DNA of 45,532 nt from Malikia spinosa (GTDB lineage: Bacteria > Pseudomonadota > Gammaproteobacteria > Burkholderiales > Burkholderiaceae_C): positions 1 to 45,532 of the forward strand of contig NZ_PVLR01000013.1 of NCBI RefSeq assembly GCF_002980625.1, read 5' to 3'. Numbering within the stretch: the first letter of the stretch is position 1; each line of letters starts with the position of its first letter. The position numbers and the translations under genes are program-made. Shown piece after piece: positions 6,670 to 15,495 of the stretch. Under the pieces are notes generated by a model. That model was not told where the DNA came from, made no database searches, and worked only from the letters and a program-made list of their open reading frames with translations.

Positions 6670-8567
6670 ACCAGACTCCGAATCAGAATCCCGCAGCGGA
6701 TCAGCCAGCCGCGCAGCCGCGCTACAGCCTGGGTCTGGACCTGGGCACCACGCATTGCGCGCTGTCCTGGGTCGATACCGAGGCCAGCGACGGAGAAAAG
6801 GTGGTGCAGGGCGTGCTGCCGATCCCGCAGCTGACCGGCCCTGGCTCGGTCGAGGACAAGCCGCTGCTGCCGTCCTTCCTCTATCTGCCGCACGAGAGCG
6901 AACTCGCGCCGGGCGACCTGGGCCTGCCCTGGGCGGCTGGCCAGGCTTACGCGGTGGGCGAATTTGCCCGCACGCGCGGCGCGGCCACGCCGATCCGGCT
7001 GGTCGCGAGCGCCAAGAGCTGGCTCTGCCACCCGGGCGTGGACCGGCGCGGGACTATCCTGCCGGCCGAGGCGCCGGCCGAGGTCGAGCGGGTCTCGCCG
7101 CTGGAAGCCTCGGTGCGCTATTTGTCGCACCTGAAGGCGGCCTGGAACCAGGCGCATCCGGAAGCGCCTTTCGAGCAGCAGCAGGTCACGGTCACGATTC
7201 CGGCCTCGTTTGATCCGGTCGCGCGCGAGCTCACCGCCGAGGCGGCGCAGGCGGCGGGCTTCCAACAGCTGACCCTGCTCGAGGAGCCGCAGGCCGCGCT
7301 CTACAGCTGGATTCAGCAGAGCGCGGGCGGCTGGCGCCAGTCGGTCCGGCGCGGCGACCTGATCCTGGTGGTTGACGTCGGCGGCGGCACCACCGACCTG
7401 TCGCTGATCGCGGTGCTCGAGCGCGACGGCGAACTCGAGCTGCACCGGGTCGCGGTCGGTGAGCATATCCTGCTTGGCGGCGACAACATGGACCTGGCGC
7501 TGGCCTATGGCGTGACTGCCAAGCTGGCGCAGCAGGGCAGCCGGCTCGACGCCTGGCAGACGCGCGCGCTGGCCCATGCCTGCCGCGGCGCCAAGGAGGC
7601 GCTGCTCAATGACGCGACGCTCGACGCGGTGCCGGTGGTGGTGCCGAGCCGCGGCTCGAAGCTGATCGGCGGCAGCATCCGGACCGAGGTCACGCGCGCC
7701 GAGCTCAGCAAGTTGCTGCTCGAAGGCTTCTTCCCGCCGGCACAGGCCAGCGACCAGCCGGTCAGCCGCGCGCGCGCCGGCCTGACCCAGCTCGGCCTGC
7801 CTTACGCGCAGGATGCGGCGGTCACGCGCCACCTGGCGGCCTTCCTGAGCCGCCAGCTCGGCGCGACCGAGTCGCTGGAAGGCTTTGGCGTGCCGCAGCC
7901 CTATGCCGCGACCTTCCTGCACCCGACCGCGGTGCTGTTCAACGGCGGCGTGCTCAAGTCGGGGCTGATTGCCGAGCGCCTGCTCGAGACGCTCAATGGC
8001 TGGCTGGTCGCCGACGGCGCGCCGCCGGCACGCCTGCTGCCGGGCGCCGACCTCGACCTGGCGGTCGCGCGCGGCGCGGCCTACTACGGCTATGTGCGGC
8101 GCGGCCGTGGCGTGCGCATTCGTGGCGGCACGGCCCAGTCCTATTACGTCGGTGTCGAGTCATCGATGCCGGCGATCCCGGGCTTCGAGCCGCCGCTGCA
8201 GGCGCTGTGCCTGGCGCCGTTCGGCATGGAGGAGGGGACCGAGGCGCCGCTGCCCGAGCAGCAGTTCGGCCTGGTGGTCGGCGAGCCGGTGCGTTTTCGT
8301 TTCTTCGGCTCGAGCGTGCGGCGCCAGGACCCGGTCGGCGCGCTGCTCGACTTCTGGAGCCCGGACGAGCTGCAGGAGCTGCAGGAGATCGAGGTCAGCC
8401 TGCCGGCCGAGGGCCGCGCGCCGGGCGAGGTGGTCGCGGTGCGGCTGCAGGCGCGCGTGACCGAGACCGGCACCATCGAGCTCGAGGCGCTGCCGGTCGG
8501 TGGCCACGAGCGCTGGAAGGTCGAGCTCGACGTGCGAGCCGAGGCGTTGGCCCAGGTGCCGGCCTGA
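6666..8567 (+). CDS. Hsp70 family protein (first of a pair)
   Basis: This 633-residue protein has the Hsp70 nucleotide-binding domain: phosphate-1 motif LGLDLGTTHCALSW (about residues 22-35), phosphate-2 motif LVVDVGGGTTDLSL, and the adenosine motif FNGGVLKS. The ADP-binding core is recognisable but divergent from DnaK, and the C-terminal 130 residues do not show the usual DnaK lid. It starts at a GTG overlapping the DUF2760 stop (GTGA), with GGAGG 9 bases upstream. The next gene is a second, longer Hsp70 one base away. No dnaJ or grpE is adjacent, so it is not the housekeeping DnaK. Chaperone or ATP-dependent switch activity is inferred from the family; substrate is unknown. Confidence 0.92.
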   Translation: MNQTPNQNPAADQPAAQPRYSLGLDLGTTHCALSWVDTEASDGEKVVQGVLPIPQLTGPGSVEDKPLLPSFLYLPHESELAPGDLGLPWAAGQAYAVGEFARTRGAATPIRLVASAKSWLCHPGVDRRGTILPAEAPAEVERVSPLEASVRYLSHLKAAWNQAHPEAPFEQQQVTVTIPASFDPVARELTAEAAQAAGFQQLTLLEEPQAALYSWIQQSAGGWRQSVRRGDLILVVDVGGGTTDLSLIAVLERDGELELHRVAVGEHILLGGDNMDLALAYGVTAKLAQQGSRLDAWQTRALAHACRGAKEALLNDATLDAVPVVVPSRGSKLIGGSIRTEVTRAELSKLLLEGFFPPAQASDQPVSRARAGLTQLGLPYAQDAAVTRHLAAFLSRQLGATESLEGFGVPQPYAATFLHPTAVLFNGGVLKSGLIAERLLETLNGWLVADGAPPARLLPGADLDLAVARGAAYYGYVRRGRGVRIRGGTAQSYYVGVESSMPAIPGFEPPLQALCLAPFGMEEGTEAPLPEQQFGLVVGEPVRFRFFGSSVRRQDPVGALLDFWSPDELQELQEIEVSLPAEGRAPGEVVAVRLQARVTETGTIELEALPVGGHERWKVELDVRAEALAQVPA

Positions 8568-8568
8568 G

Positions 8569-11500
8569 GTGGCAGGTCCCGAGTTGAGCCCGCGCTACGC
8601 GGTCGGCGTCGACCTGGGCACCAGCCATGTGGTGGTGGCCTGGGCCGATCTGGCGGCGGACCAGCCCGAGGTCCGGCTGCTCGAGATCGAGCAGCTGGTC
8701 GCGTCGGGCCAGGTCGCGGCGCTGGCGCTGCTGCCTTCGCTGCGCTACCACCCGGCGCCGGGCGAGCTGGCTGAGTCCGACTTGCAGCTGCCCTGGCCTG
8801 ATCCCGTCTTGGCCTCGGCTTCGGCCTTGATCGGGCACGACGATGGTGCCGATGCCGATGCCGATGCCGATGCCGGTGGCGGTCGCGAAGCTGCTGTCCA
8901 GTGGCCGCCAGCGGTGATCGGGCGCTGGGCCCAGCAGCTCGGCGCGCAGCGGCCGGGGCGGCTGGTGGCGAGCGCCAAGAGCTGGCTGTCGCACCCGGGC
9001 GTCGACCGCAGCGCGGCCATCCTGCCCTGGGGCGCTGGCGACGAGGTGGCCAAGGTCTCGCCGGTCGCGGCCAGCGCGAGCTATCTGGCCCATGTGCGCA
9101 CGGCCTGGCAGGCGCGCTTTCCCGACCATCCGCTCGAACAACAGGCGCTCACGCTGACGGTGCCGGCCTCGTTCGACGAGGGCGCGCGCGCGCTCACGCT
9201 CGAAGCCGCGCGGCTGGCCGGACTCGGTGCGCTGCGCTTGCTCGAGGAGCCGCAGGCGGCCTTTCATGACTGGCTGCTGCGCCATCGCGACCGGCTGGCC
9301 GCTGAACTGGCGGACTCCCGGCTGGTGCTGGTGGTCGATGTCGGCGGTGGCACCACCGACCTGACGCTGGTGCGGGTCGAGCCCGATGCCGCGGGCGGCC
9401 CGCCACAGCTGACCCGCGTCGGTGTCGGCGACCACCTGATGCTCGGGGGCGACAACATGGACCTGGCGCTGGCGCATCAGGTCGAGCGTCGCCTGGCTGG
9501 CAGCGCGCCGCTGCCGGCGGCCGGCCTGTCGCAGCTGGTCCAGCGCTGCCGCGCCGCCAAGGAGCTGCTGTTGTCGGACCAGGCGCCCGAATCGGTGTCG
9601 GTCACGTTGCTGGGCAGCGGTTCGCGCCTGGTCGGCAGCGCGCGTTCGGTCGATCTGGCGCGCGACGAGGTCGAGCGGCTGGTGGTCGATGGCTTCCTGC
9701 CGCTAGCGCCGGCCTCCGAACGCCCGCGCAAGCGGCGTGCCGGCCTGGTCGAGTTCGGCTTGCCTTATCCGGCCGATCCGGCGATCACGCATCATCTGGC
9801 TGAATTCCTGCAGCGCCATGCCGCCGCCGCGCGCGAGGCCTTGGGGCCTGGCGTGCCGGATGGCGTTGGCGGTTTTCCGCTGCCCGATACGCTGCTGCTC
9901 AATGGCGGCGTGTTCCGCGCCCCGGCACTGGCGCGCCGGTTGTGCCAGCTGCTCGAGTCCTGGCGTGGCCAGCCGCTGCGCCTGCTGCACAACGCCGACC
10001 CCGACCTCGCGGTCGCGCGCGGTGCGGTGGCGCAGGCGCTGCTGCGCGCCAGCCGCCTGCCCGGACTGGGCCCAAGTATTGGCGGCGGCGCGGCGCGCAG
10101 TTATTTCCTGCTGCTCGAGCAGCAGGGCCGCACCCAGGGCCTGTGCCTGCTGCCGCGCGGCACGCCCGAGGGCAGCGAGCTGGCCTTGCCGGGCCGGCGC
10201 TTTGCGCTGCGGCTGGGCCAGGCGGTGCGCTTCCATCTGGTATCGGCCTCGGGTGACGGCGCCTGGCAGGCCGGCGAGCTGGTCGAACTCGATGCCGAGC
10301 GCTTCGTTCGCCTGCCCGCGCTCGCGGCCGTGCTCGCGCCTACGCAAGGGCAAGGGCAGGGGCAGCGCCGCGCCGAGGTCACGGTCGAGCTGCTGACCCG
10401 CATGACCGAGGTCGGCACGCTCGAGGTGCATTGCGTGGCCTGTGATGACCCGACCCAGCGCTGGCAGCTGGCATTCCAGCTGCGCGGCGCCGGTGCTGCC
10501 GAATCGGACGCGGCTGATGCCACTGACGGGACTGGTGGGACTGGTGGGGCCGATACCGGGCCGACTGCACATCCCCGGCTGGCCGAGGCGCTGGCGCTGC
10601 TCGAGCGCGTCTTTGGCGAGGGCTCGCAGCGGGTCGAGGCCAAGGAGGTGCGCCAGCTGCGCGCCGGTCTGGAGCGACTGCTGGGGCCGCGCGAGGCCTG
10701 GGAGCTGGCGTTGCTGCGCGCGCTGTTCGATGCGCTGCTGGCGCGGGCCCAGCGCCGGCGCCGTTCGGCCGAGCATGAGCGCGCCTGGCTGAACCTGGCC
10801 GGCTACTGCCTGCGCCCGGGAACCGGCGCGCCGCTCGATGACTGGCGCGTGGCCCAGCTGTGGGAACTCTATCCGCAAGGCCTGCAGTTCGGTGCCGAGA
10901 GCAATAACTGGTCCGAATGGTGGACGCTCTGGCGCCGGGCCGCTGGCGGCCTGGGCGAGGCGCAACAGCTCGAGCTGCTGCAGACCGTCGGGGCGACGCT
11001 GGAGCAGATCGTCACGAGCCGCCAGGCCTCCCATCCGCTCAAGGGCAGCTATGACGACATGCTGCGGCTGGTGGCCGCGCTCGAGCGGGTGCCGCAGGCC
11101 TATCGTGCCGAACTGGGTCAGTGGCTGGTCGGACGGCTGCAGAAAACCGCCCAGGCCAGTGGCGCCAGCGCTGCCGGCGCTTCGGCCCGTGAAGGCAAGG
11201 CAGGAGCTAAATCGGGCGGCAAGCCGACCGAGCCAGCCAGCGCCTGGTGGGTGGTCGGCCGGCTGGGGGCGCGGGTCTCGCTCTACGGCCAGGCGCAGAA
11301 CCTGGTTTCGCCCGAGGTTGCGACCGCCTGGCTGCAGGCGCTGCTGGCGCTGGACTGGCGTCGGGTCGAGCCGGCCGCCTTTGCCGCGGTGCATATCGCG
11401 CGCGTCAGTGGTGACCGCGCGCGCGACCTGGCGCCCGAATGGCGCGATCGTGTATTGCAGCGCCTGGTCGAGATCAAGGCGCCCGAGCTCTGGTGCCGCA

Positions 11501-11592
11501 TGCTGCGCGAGCGGGTCGAACCCGACGCGGCCGAACAGCGCCTGAGCTATGGCGAGGCGCTGCCGCCCGGGCTGCGGCTGCTGGCGGGCTGA
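8569..11592 (+). CDS. Large Hsp70 family protein with extra C-terminal domain
   Basis: This about 1,007-residue protein repeats the Hsp70 ATPase domain of its neighbour (VGVDLGTSHVVVAW, LVVDVGGGTTDLTL, LNGGVFRAPALARRL) and adds about 350 C-terminal residues not seen in DnaK. That region (ALALLERVFGEGSQRVEAKEV, LNLAGYCLRPGTGAPLDDWRV, WWVVGRLGARVSLYGQAQNLV) resembles the DUF3731 family that is known to accompany Hsp70 domains. The start is uncertain: GTG at 8569 lies one base after the upstream stop, and TTG at 8584 is an alternative. A (GAT GCC)4 repeat encodes an Asp-Ala run near residue 95. The stop TGA directly abuts the sbcC stop on the other strand. The two Hsp70s probably act together. 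Confidence 0.9.
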   Translation: MAGPELSPRYAVGVDLGTSHVVVAWADLAADQPEVRLLEIEQLVASGQVAALALLPSLRYHPAPGELAESDLQLPWPDPVLASASALIGHDDGADADADADAGGGREAAVQWPPAVIGRWAQQLGAQRPGRLVASAKSWLSHPGVDRSAAILPWGAGDEVAKVSPVAASASYLAHVRTAWQARFPDHPLEQQALTLTVPASFDEGARALTLEAARLAGLGALRLLEEPQAAFHDWLLRHRDRLAAELADSRLVLVVDVGGGTTDLTLVRVEPDAAGGPPQLTRVGVGDHLMLGGDNMDLALAHQVERRLAGSAPLPAAGLSQLVQRCRAAKELLLSDQAPESVSVTLLGSGSRLVGSARSVDLARDEVERLVVDGFLPLAPASERPRKRRAGLVEFGLPYPADPAITHHLAEFLQRHAAAAREALGPGVPDGVGGFPLPDTLLLNGGVFRAPALARRLCQLLESWRGQPLRLLHNADPDLAVARGAVAQALLRASRLPGLGPSIGGGAARSYFLLLEQQGRTQGLCLLPRGTPEGSELALPGRRFALRLGQAVRFHLVSASGDGAWQAGELVELDAERFVRLPALAAVLAPTQGQGQGQRRAEVTVELLTRMTEVGTLEVHCVACDDPTQRWQLAFQLRGAGAAESDAADATDGTGGTGGADTGPTAHPRLAEALALLERVFGEGSQRVEAKEVRQLRAGLERLLGPREAWELALLRALFDALLARAQRRRRSAEHERAWLNLAGYCLRPGTGAPLDDWRVAQLWELYPQGLQFGAESNNWSEWWTLWRRAAGGLGEAQQLELLQTVGATLEQIVTSRQASHPLKGSYDDMLRLVAALERVPQAYRAELGQWLVGRLQKTAQASGASAAGASAREGKAGAKSGGKPTEPASAWWVVGRLGARVSLYGQAQNLVSPEVATAWLQALLALDWRRVEPAAFAAVHIARVSGDRARDLAPEWRDRVLQRLVEIKAPELWCRMLRERVEPDAAEQRLSYGEALPPGLRLLAG
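8851..8874 (+). repeat. GATGCC x4 tandem repeat inside hsp70
   Basis: Four exact copies of the 6-mer GATGCC encode an Asp-Ala run in the large Hsp70. The repeat is in phase with the reading frame, so copy-number change would lengthen the loop without a frameshift. Confidence 0.9.
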
Positions 11593-14500
11593 TCAGGGGC
11601 CTTCGACCGCGACCCGGCTGGCGCCGCCGTTGAGGCGGCTGACCCGGACCCTGGTGCCGATGCGCTCGGTCATCTCCTGCACATGCGAGATCACGCCGAC
11701 CTTGCGCCCGAGCGCCTGCAGCCGATCGAGCGCGTCGAGCGCGACATTGAGCGATTCGGCGTCCAGGCTGCCGAAGCCTTCGTCGATGAACAGCGACTCG
11801 ACCTTGACCCGGTGCGACGACAGCGAGGCCAGCCCGAGCGCGAGTGCCAGCGAGACCAGGAAGGATTCGCCACCCGAGAGCGAATGCACCGAGCGCAGCT
11901 CGTCGCCCATGTCCTGGTCCACCACCAGCAGTCCGAGGCTGTCGCGTTGCCGTTCGATCCGGTAGCGGCGTGTGAGCCCCTGCAGGTGCGCATTGGCATA
12001 GTCCAGCAGCAAGTCGAGCGTGAGCTGCTGCGCGAAGTTGCGGAACTTCTTGCCGTCGGCCGAGCCGATCAGCTCGCCTAGCTGCTCCCAGGTCCGGGTC
12101 CGTGCCGACTGGGTCTCGATCTGCTGGCGCAGTCCGGCCGATTGCGCCAGCCGCTGATCGTCCTGCGCAAGCGCGAGCCTGAGCCCGGCTTGCAGCGCCG
12201 TCGCCGCGTCACAGGCCTGATCGAGCGTCAGCCGCTGTCGCTCGAGATCGGCCAGCGCCAGGTCGGCTGCCTGCGGCTCCTTCGCTATCTTCCCGGCCTG
12301 ATCTGCCTGATCTGCCTGATCTGCCTGATCTGCCTGATCTGCCTGATCGGTCGATTCGGGCATGGGGCGGCTGGCCTCATGCCGCGCCAGCGTCTCGCGG
12401 CGGTCCTGCAGCACGGCTTGCGCCTGTTGCACCGCCCGTTCGAGTTGCTGCAGCTGATCGCGCTCGCGCGCCAGCCAGGCGGCGGGTGTGGCCAGCAGCT
12501 GCTGCAGGCCTTCGAGCGTCAGCGCGGCAGCATCGGCCTGCTCAGCCTGCTCAGCCTGCTCAGCCTGCTCAGCCTGCTCGGGCGGCTGGGATGGTTTCGA
12601 TTCCCGGGCTTCCCGGTTGAAGCCGGCCAGCCAGTCCTGCAGCGCCTGCTGCGCCTGTCGCTGCGCGTCCTGCTCGCGCTGGCGCCTGAATCCGGCCTGA
12701 TGCAGCGCTTCTTGCAGCCGGGCCTGTTGCTGGCGGAGCTGGTTCAATGCCTCCAGCTGCCCGGCCAGCCTGGTCCTGGCCTGCTCCAGCGCCGCCGTCA
12801 TCGCGGCGTCGATGGCCTGCACCGCCTGGCCGCCGAACAGTGCGGCGCGCCCGGACTCGCAGTCCGCCAGTTCGTTTTCGATCTGCTGCAGTGCCTCGGC
12901 CTGGCTTTGCTGCTGGCGCTGCGCGAGGGCGCTGGCCTCCTGCCGGCTGTCGGCTTCCTGTGCCAGCAGCTGCAGGCTGGCCTGCAGCGCCTCGGCTTGC
13001 GCGCTGGCGCCGGACCAGTCCTGCGCCGATTGCCGCAGGCGGGCACCATGGCCCTCGGGGTCGGCCAGCCATTGCTCGCGCCAGGCCGATCGGGTGAAGG
13101 CCTGATCGAGCTGGGCCAGCACCGATTCGAGCGCTTGTTCGAGCCGTGCCAGCTGTTGCTGGCGGGACTGTCCCTGCTGTGCCAGCTGGGCGGCTTGTTG
13201 CTCGAGCTGTTGCTGGCTGTGCCGCGTCTGATCCTGGCGCGCCTTGGCGGCATCAAACGCCAGCCGCGCCTGTTCGCTGGCGCGCAAGGCTTCGCGCTGG
13301 CCGGCTTCTTGTTCGTTGGCGTGCTGCAGGGCTGCGAGCGTCTCGGCCTGGCTTTGCTCCAGCCAGCCTGGAATGGTTTCGGCTGGCTGGCTTGAGCATT
13401 CTGCATGGAGCGGATGTGCATTCCAATCGGTCTGTAGCACCTGCTGCTGGCTCGCCAGCGTCGAGCGCTCGGTATCGATCTGCTGCAGCGCCTGTTCGGC
13501 CAGCGTCTGTTCGGCTTGCGCGCCGGCCTGGCGCTGCAGCAGTCCGTCGAGCGCCAGTCGGCGACTTTGCGCATGGGCGCGCAGCGCCTCGAGCACCGCA
13601 TCGGCCACCGGCGAGCTCTGCGGATGCTCGGTGGCGCCGCAGACCGGGCAGGGCTGGCCCGGCTGCAGGCTGGCGCGCAGTGCCTCGGCGCTGTCGCTCG
13701 CGGCCAGGCTGGCTGCCTGCCAGGCCTGTTCGGCCGAGCGCAGTTCGGCTTCGGCCAGCACCCGTCCGTTGGCGCTGGCCGCCAGCGCTTCCCGGGCCTG
13801 GCTCAAGGCCTGCGCCTGTTGCGCCTGCTGTGCGGCCAGGCTGGCGGCGCGCGCCTCGAGTTCCTGGCGCCGGCTCCAGAGCTGCGCCAGCGCTTGCAGC
13901 GACTCGCGCCGGGCCTGCCAGGCGGTCTTGTCACGCGCCAGCTGCTCCGGATCGAATGCCGCGCAGGCCTGGACGGCCGCCTGCAGGCTGGCCGCTGCGG
14001 CCGCGCTGGCGGCTACCGCATCGGCTTGCCGGCTGCTGGCCTGGGCCAATGCGTCTGCGATCTGCCTGGCCTGCAAATCCTGTTCGGCTTCTTCGGCCAG
14101 CAGGTCTTGCTGCTGTTCGCGCAAGCCACCGGCCTGGGCCAGCAGGGCTTCCCAGCGCGGCCAGCCCTGTGCCAGCGCACGCCAGCCCTCGTGCTGTTCG
14201 AGCCAGGCCAGCAGGTGTTGCCGTTCGGCGGCTTCGCGCTGCTGGCGTGCCTGGGCCTGCTGCTGGCGCGTCAGCGCCTGTGCCAGCTCGTCGGCCGCTT
14301 GCTGGTGCGACTGCCGCGCCGACTCCAGGCGCGGCCGGGTCAGGGCGATGCGCCCGTCCAGCGCTCGGGCCTGCTCGAGCAGCGGCTGTGCGGCGGCCTG
14401 TTCGCGCTCTAGCACCTGCAGCGCCAGTCCGGCCTGCTCATGCGCGGCCGTCAGTTGCTCGACCTCTTGCCCGAGCTGTCCGGCCTTGAGCTGGCTGTCT

Positions 14501-15495
14501 GCCAGCAGCGCCTGTTCGCCGGCCAGCGCCTGCCCGACGCGATCGAGCTCGACCAGCAGCGGTCGCGCTGCCTCGACCCGCTCGACGCGCTGCAGCTGGG
14601 CGCGGCGTGGTCGTGCCGCCTCGCAGGCCGCCTGGTCATGCGCCAGCAGTCGCTCGGCCTCGGCCTGCTGGCCTTGCAGTTGCTCAAGCTGCAGCTGCCA
14701 GCGCTGGCGCTCGGCCAGCGCCGATCGGTCCCGCTCCAGTGCTTCGAGCTGGCGCTTGACCTCCTGTAGCTCGGTTTCCTGGTGCGTCCGCTCGGCCGGC
14801 TCCAGTGGCTGGCAGTCCTGCAATTGCAGTTGCAGCCGTTCGAGTGCCGTCTTCTCGGACTTCATGCGCTCATAGGCCAGGGTCGACAGGCGCGAGAAGG
14901 TCTCGGTCCCGGTCAGGGTCTGCAGCAGCTCGGCGCGCTCGTCGTCGCTGGCCTTCAGGAAGGTCGCGAAGTCGTTCTGCGCCAGCAGCACCGCGCGCGT
15001 GAACTGCTCGAAGTTCAGTCCGATCACGGCCTCGATCTGGCGCAGCGTCTCGGTCTTGCGGTGGTCGCCCAGCACCTGGTCGCCCGCGATCCGGCTGAAG
15101 CGGATCTCGCTGGCCTGCAGCTTGCCGCTGTGCTTGCCGTGCGCGCGCCGCACGCTCCAGCGCGAGCGGTAGCCGGTGCCGTCGCTGCCGATGAAGTCGA
15201 CCTCGGCCCAGCCCTCGGCTGCGCCGCGCCGCAGCAGGTTGCGCGGGTCGGCGCTGCCGACGGCATGGGCGCCGACATCGGGCACGCTTTCGCTGCGCGA
15301 AGTCGCGCGTGCCAGCCGCGGCGTGCGTTCATAGAGCGCCAGGCACAGGGCATCGAGCAGGGTGCTCTTGCCCGCGCCAGTCGGACCTGTGATGGCGAAC
15401 AGGCCGGCCGAGGCCAGCGGTTCGACCGTGAAGTCGAGCGCGAATTCGCTCGACAGCGAGGCCAGATTCCGGCCCCGGATCGCGAGTATCTTCAT
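11593..15495 (-). CDS. sbcC: Exonuclease subunit SbcC (SMC-like ATPase)
   Basis: SbcC forms, with SbcD, the bacterial Mre11-Rad50-type nuclease that opens DNA hairpins and processes double-strand ends. The 1,300-residue chain has Walker A GPTGAGKST near residue 40, long coiled-coil arms rich in Gln, Ala and Glu, the zinc-hook CPVC at residues 616-619, the ABC signature LSGGESF, and Walker B with SLFIDEGFGSLD near the C-terminus. At 1,300 residues it is longer than E. coli SbcC (about 1,050). Part of the excess is two expanded linkers, EQA x5 and DQA x6, encoded by 9-bp repeats in the descending arm. The ATG overlaps the sbcD stop (ATGA). The stop abuts the convergent hsp70 stop. Confidence 0.95.
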   Translation of the reverse strand: MKILAIRGRNLASLSSEFALDFTVEPLASAGLFAITGPTGAGKSTLLDALCLALYERTPRLARATSRSESVPDVGAHAVGSADPRNLLRRGAAEGWAEVDFIGSDGTGYRSRWSVRRAHGKHSGKLQASEIRFSRIAGDQVLGDHRKTETLRQIEAVIGLNFEQFTRAVLLAQNDFATFLKASDDERAELLQTLTGTETFSRLSTLAYERMKSEKTALERLQLQLQDCQPLEPAERTHQETELQEVKRQLEALERDRSALAERQRWQLQLEQLQGQQAEAERLLAHDQAACEAARPRRAQLQRVERVEAARPLLVELDRVGQALAGEQALLADSQLKAGQLGQEVEQLTAAHEQAGLALQVLEREQAAAQPLLEQARALDGRIALTRPRLESARQSHQQAADELAQALTRQQQAQARQQREAAERQHLLAWLEQHEGWRALAQGWPRWEALLAQAGGLREQQQDLLAEEAEQDLQARQIADALAQASSRQADAVAASAAAAASLQAAVQACAAFDPEQLARDKTAWQARRESLQALAQLWSRRQELEARAASLAAQQAQQAQALSQAREALAASANGRVLAEAELRSAEQAWQAASLAASDSAEALRASLQPGQPCPVCGATEHPQSSPVADAVLEALRAHAQSRRLALDGLLQRQAGAQAEQTLAEQALQQIDTERSTLASQQQVLQTDWNAHPLHAECSSQPAETIPGWLEQSQAETLAALQHANEQEAGQREALRASEQARLAFDAAKARQDQTRHSQQQLEQQAAQLAQQGQSRQQQLARLEQALESVLAQLDQAFTRSAWREQWLADPEGHGARLRQSAQDWSGASAQAEALQASLQLLAQEADSRQEASALAQRQQQSQAEALQQIENELADCESGRAALFGGQAVQAIDAAMTAALEQARTRLAGQLEALNQLRQQQARLQEALHQAGFRRQREQDAQRQAQQALQDWLAGFNREARESKPSQPPEQAEQAEQAEQAEQADAAALTLEGLQQLLATPAAWLARERDQLQQLERAVQQAQAVLQDRRETLARHEASRPMPESTDQADQADQADQADQADQAGKIAKEPQAADLALADLERQRLTLDQACDAATALQAGLRLALAQDDQRLAQSAGLRQQIETQSARTRTWEQLGELIGSADGKKFRNFAQQLTLDLLLDYANAHLQGLTRRYRIERQRDSLGLLVVDQDMGDELRSVHSLSGGESFLVSLALALGLASLSSHRVKVESLFIDEGFGSLDAESLNVALDALDRLQALGRKVGVISHVQEMTERIGTRVRVSRLNGGASRVAVEGP
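12296..12348. repeat. 9-bp tandem array (GCCTGATCT, about 5.9 copies) in sbcC
   Basis: Nearly six perfect copies of a 9-mer encode six consecutive Asp-Gln-Ala triplets in the SbcC coiled coil. The copies are identical even at third positions, which points to recent expansion by slippage. Confidence 0.95.
12537..12579. repeat. 9-bp tandem array (CCTGCTCAG, about 4.8 copies) in sbcC
   Basis: Almost five perfect copies of a different 9-mer encode five Glu-Gln-Ala triplets, about 60 residues N-terminal of the DQA array. It is in frame and identical at the DNA level. Confidence 0.95.
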
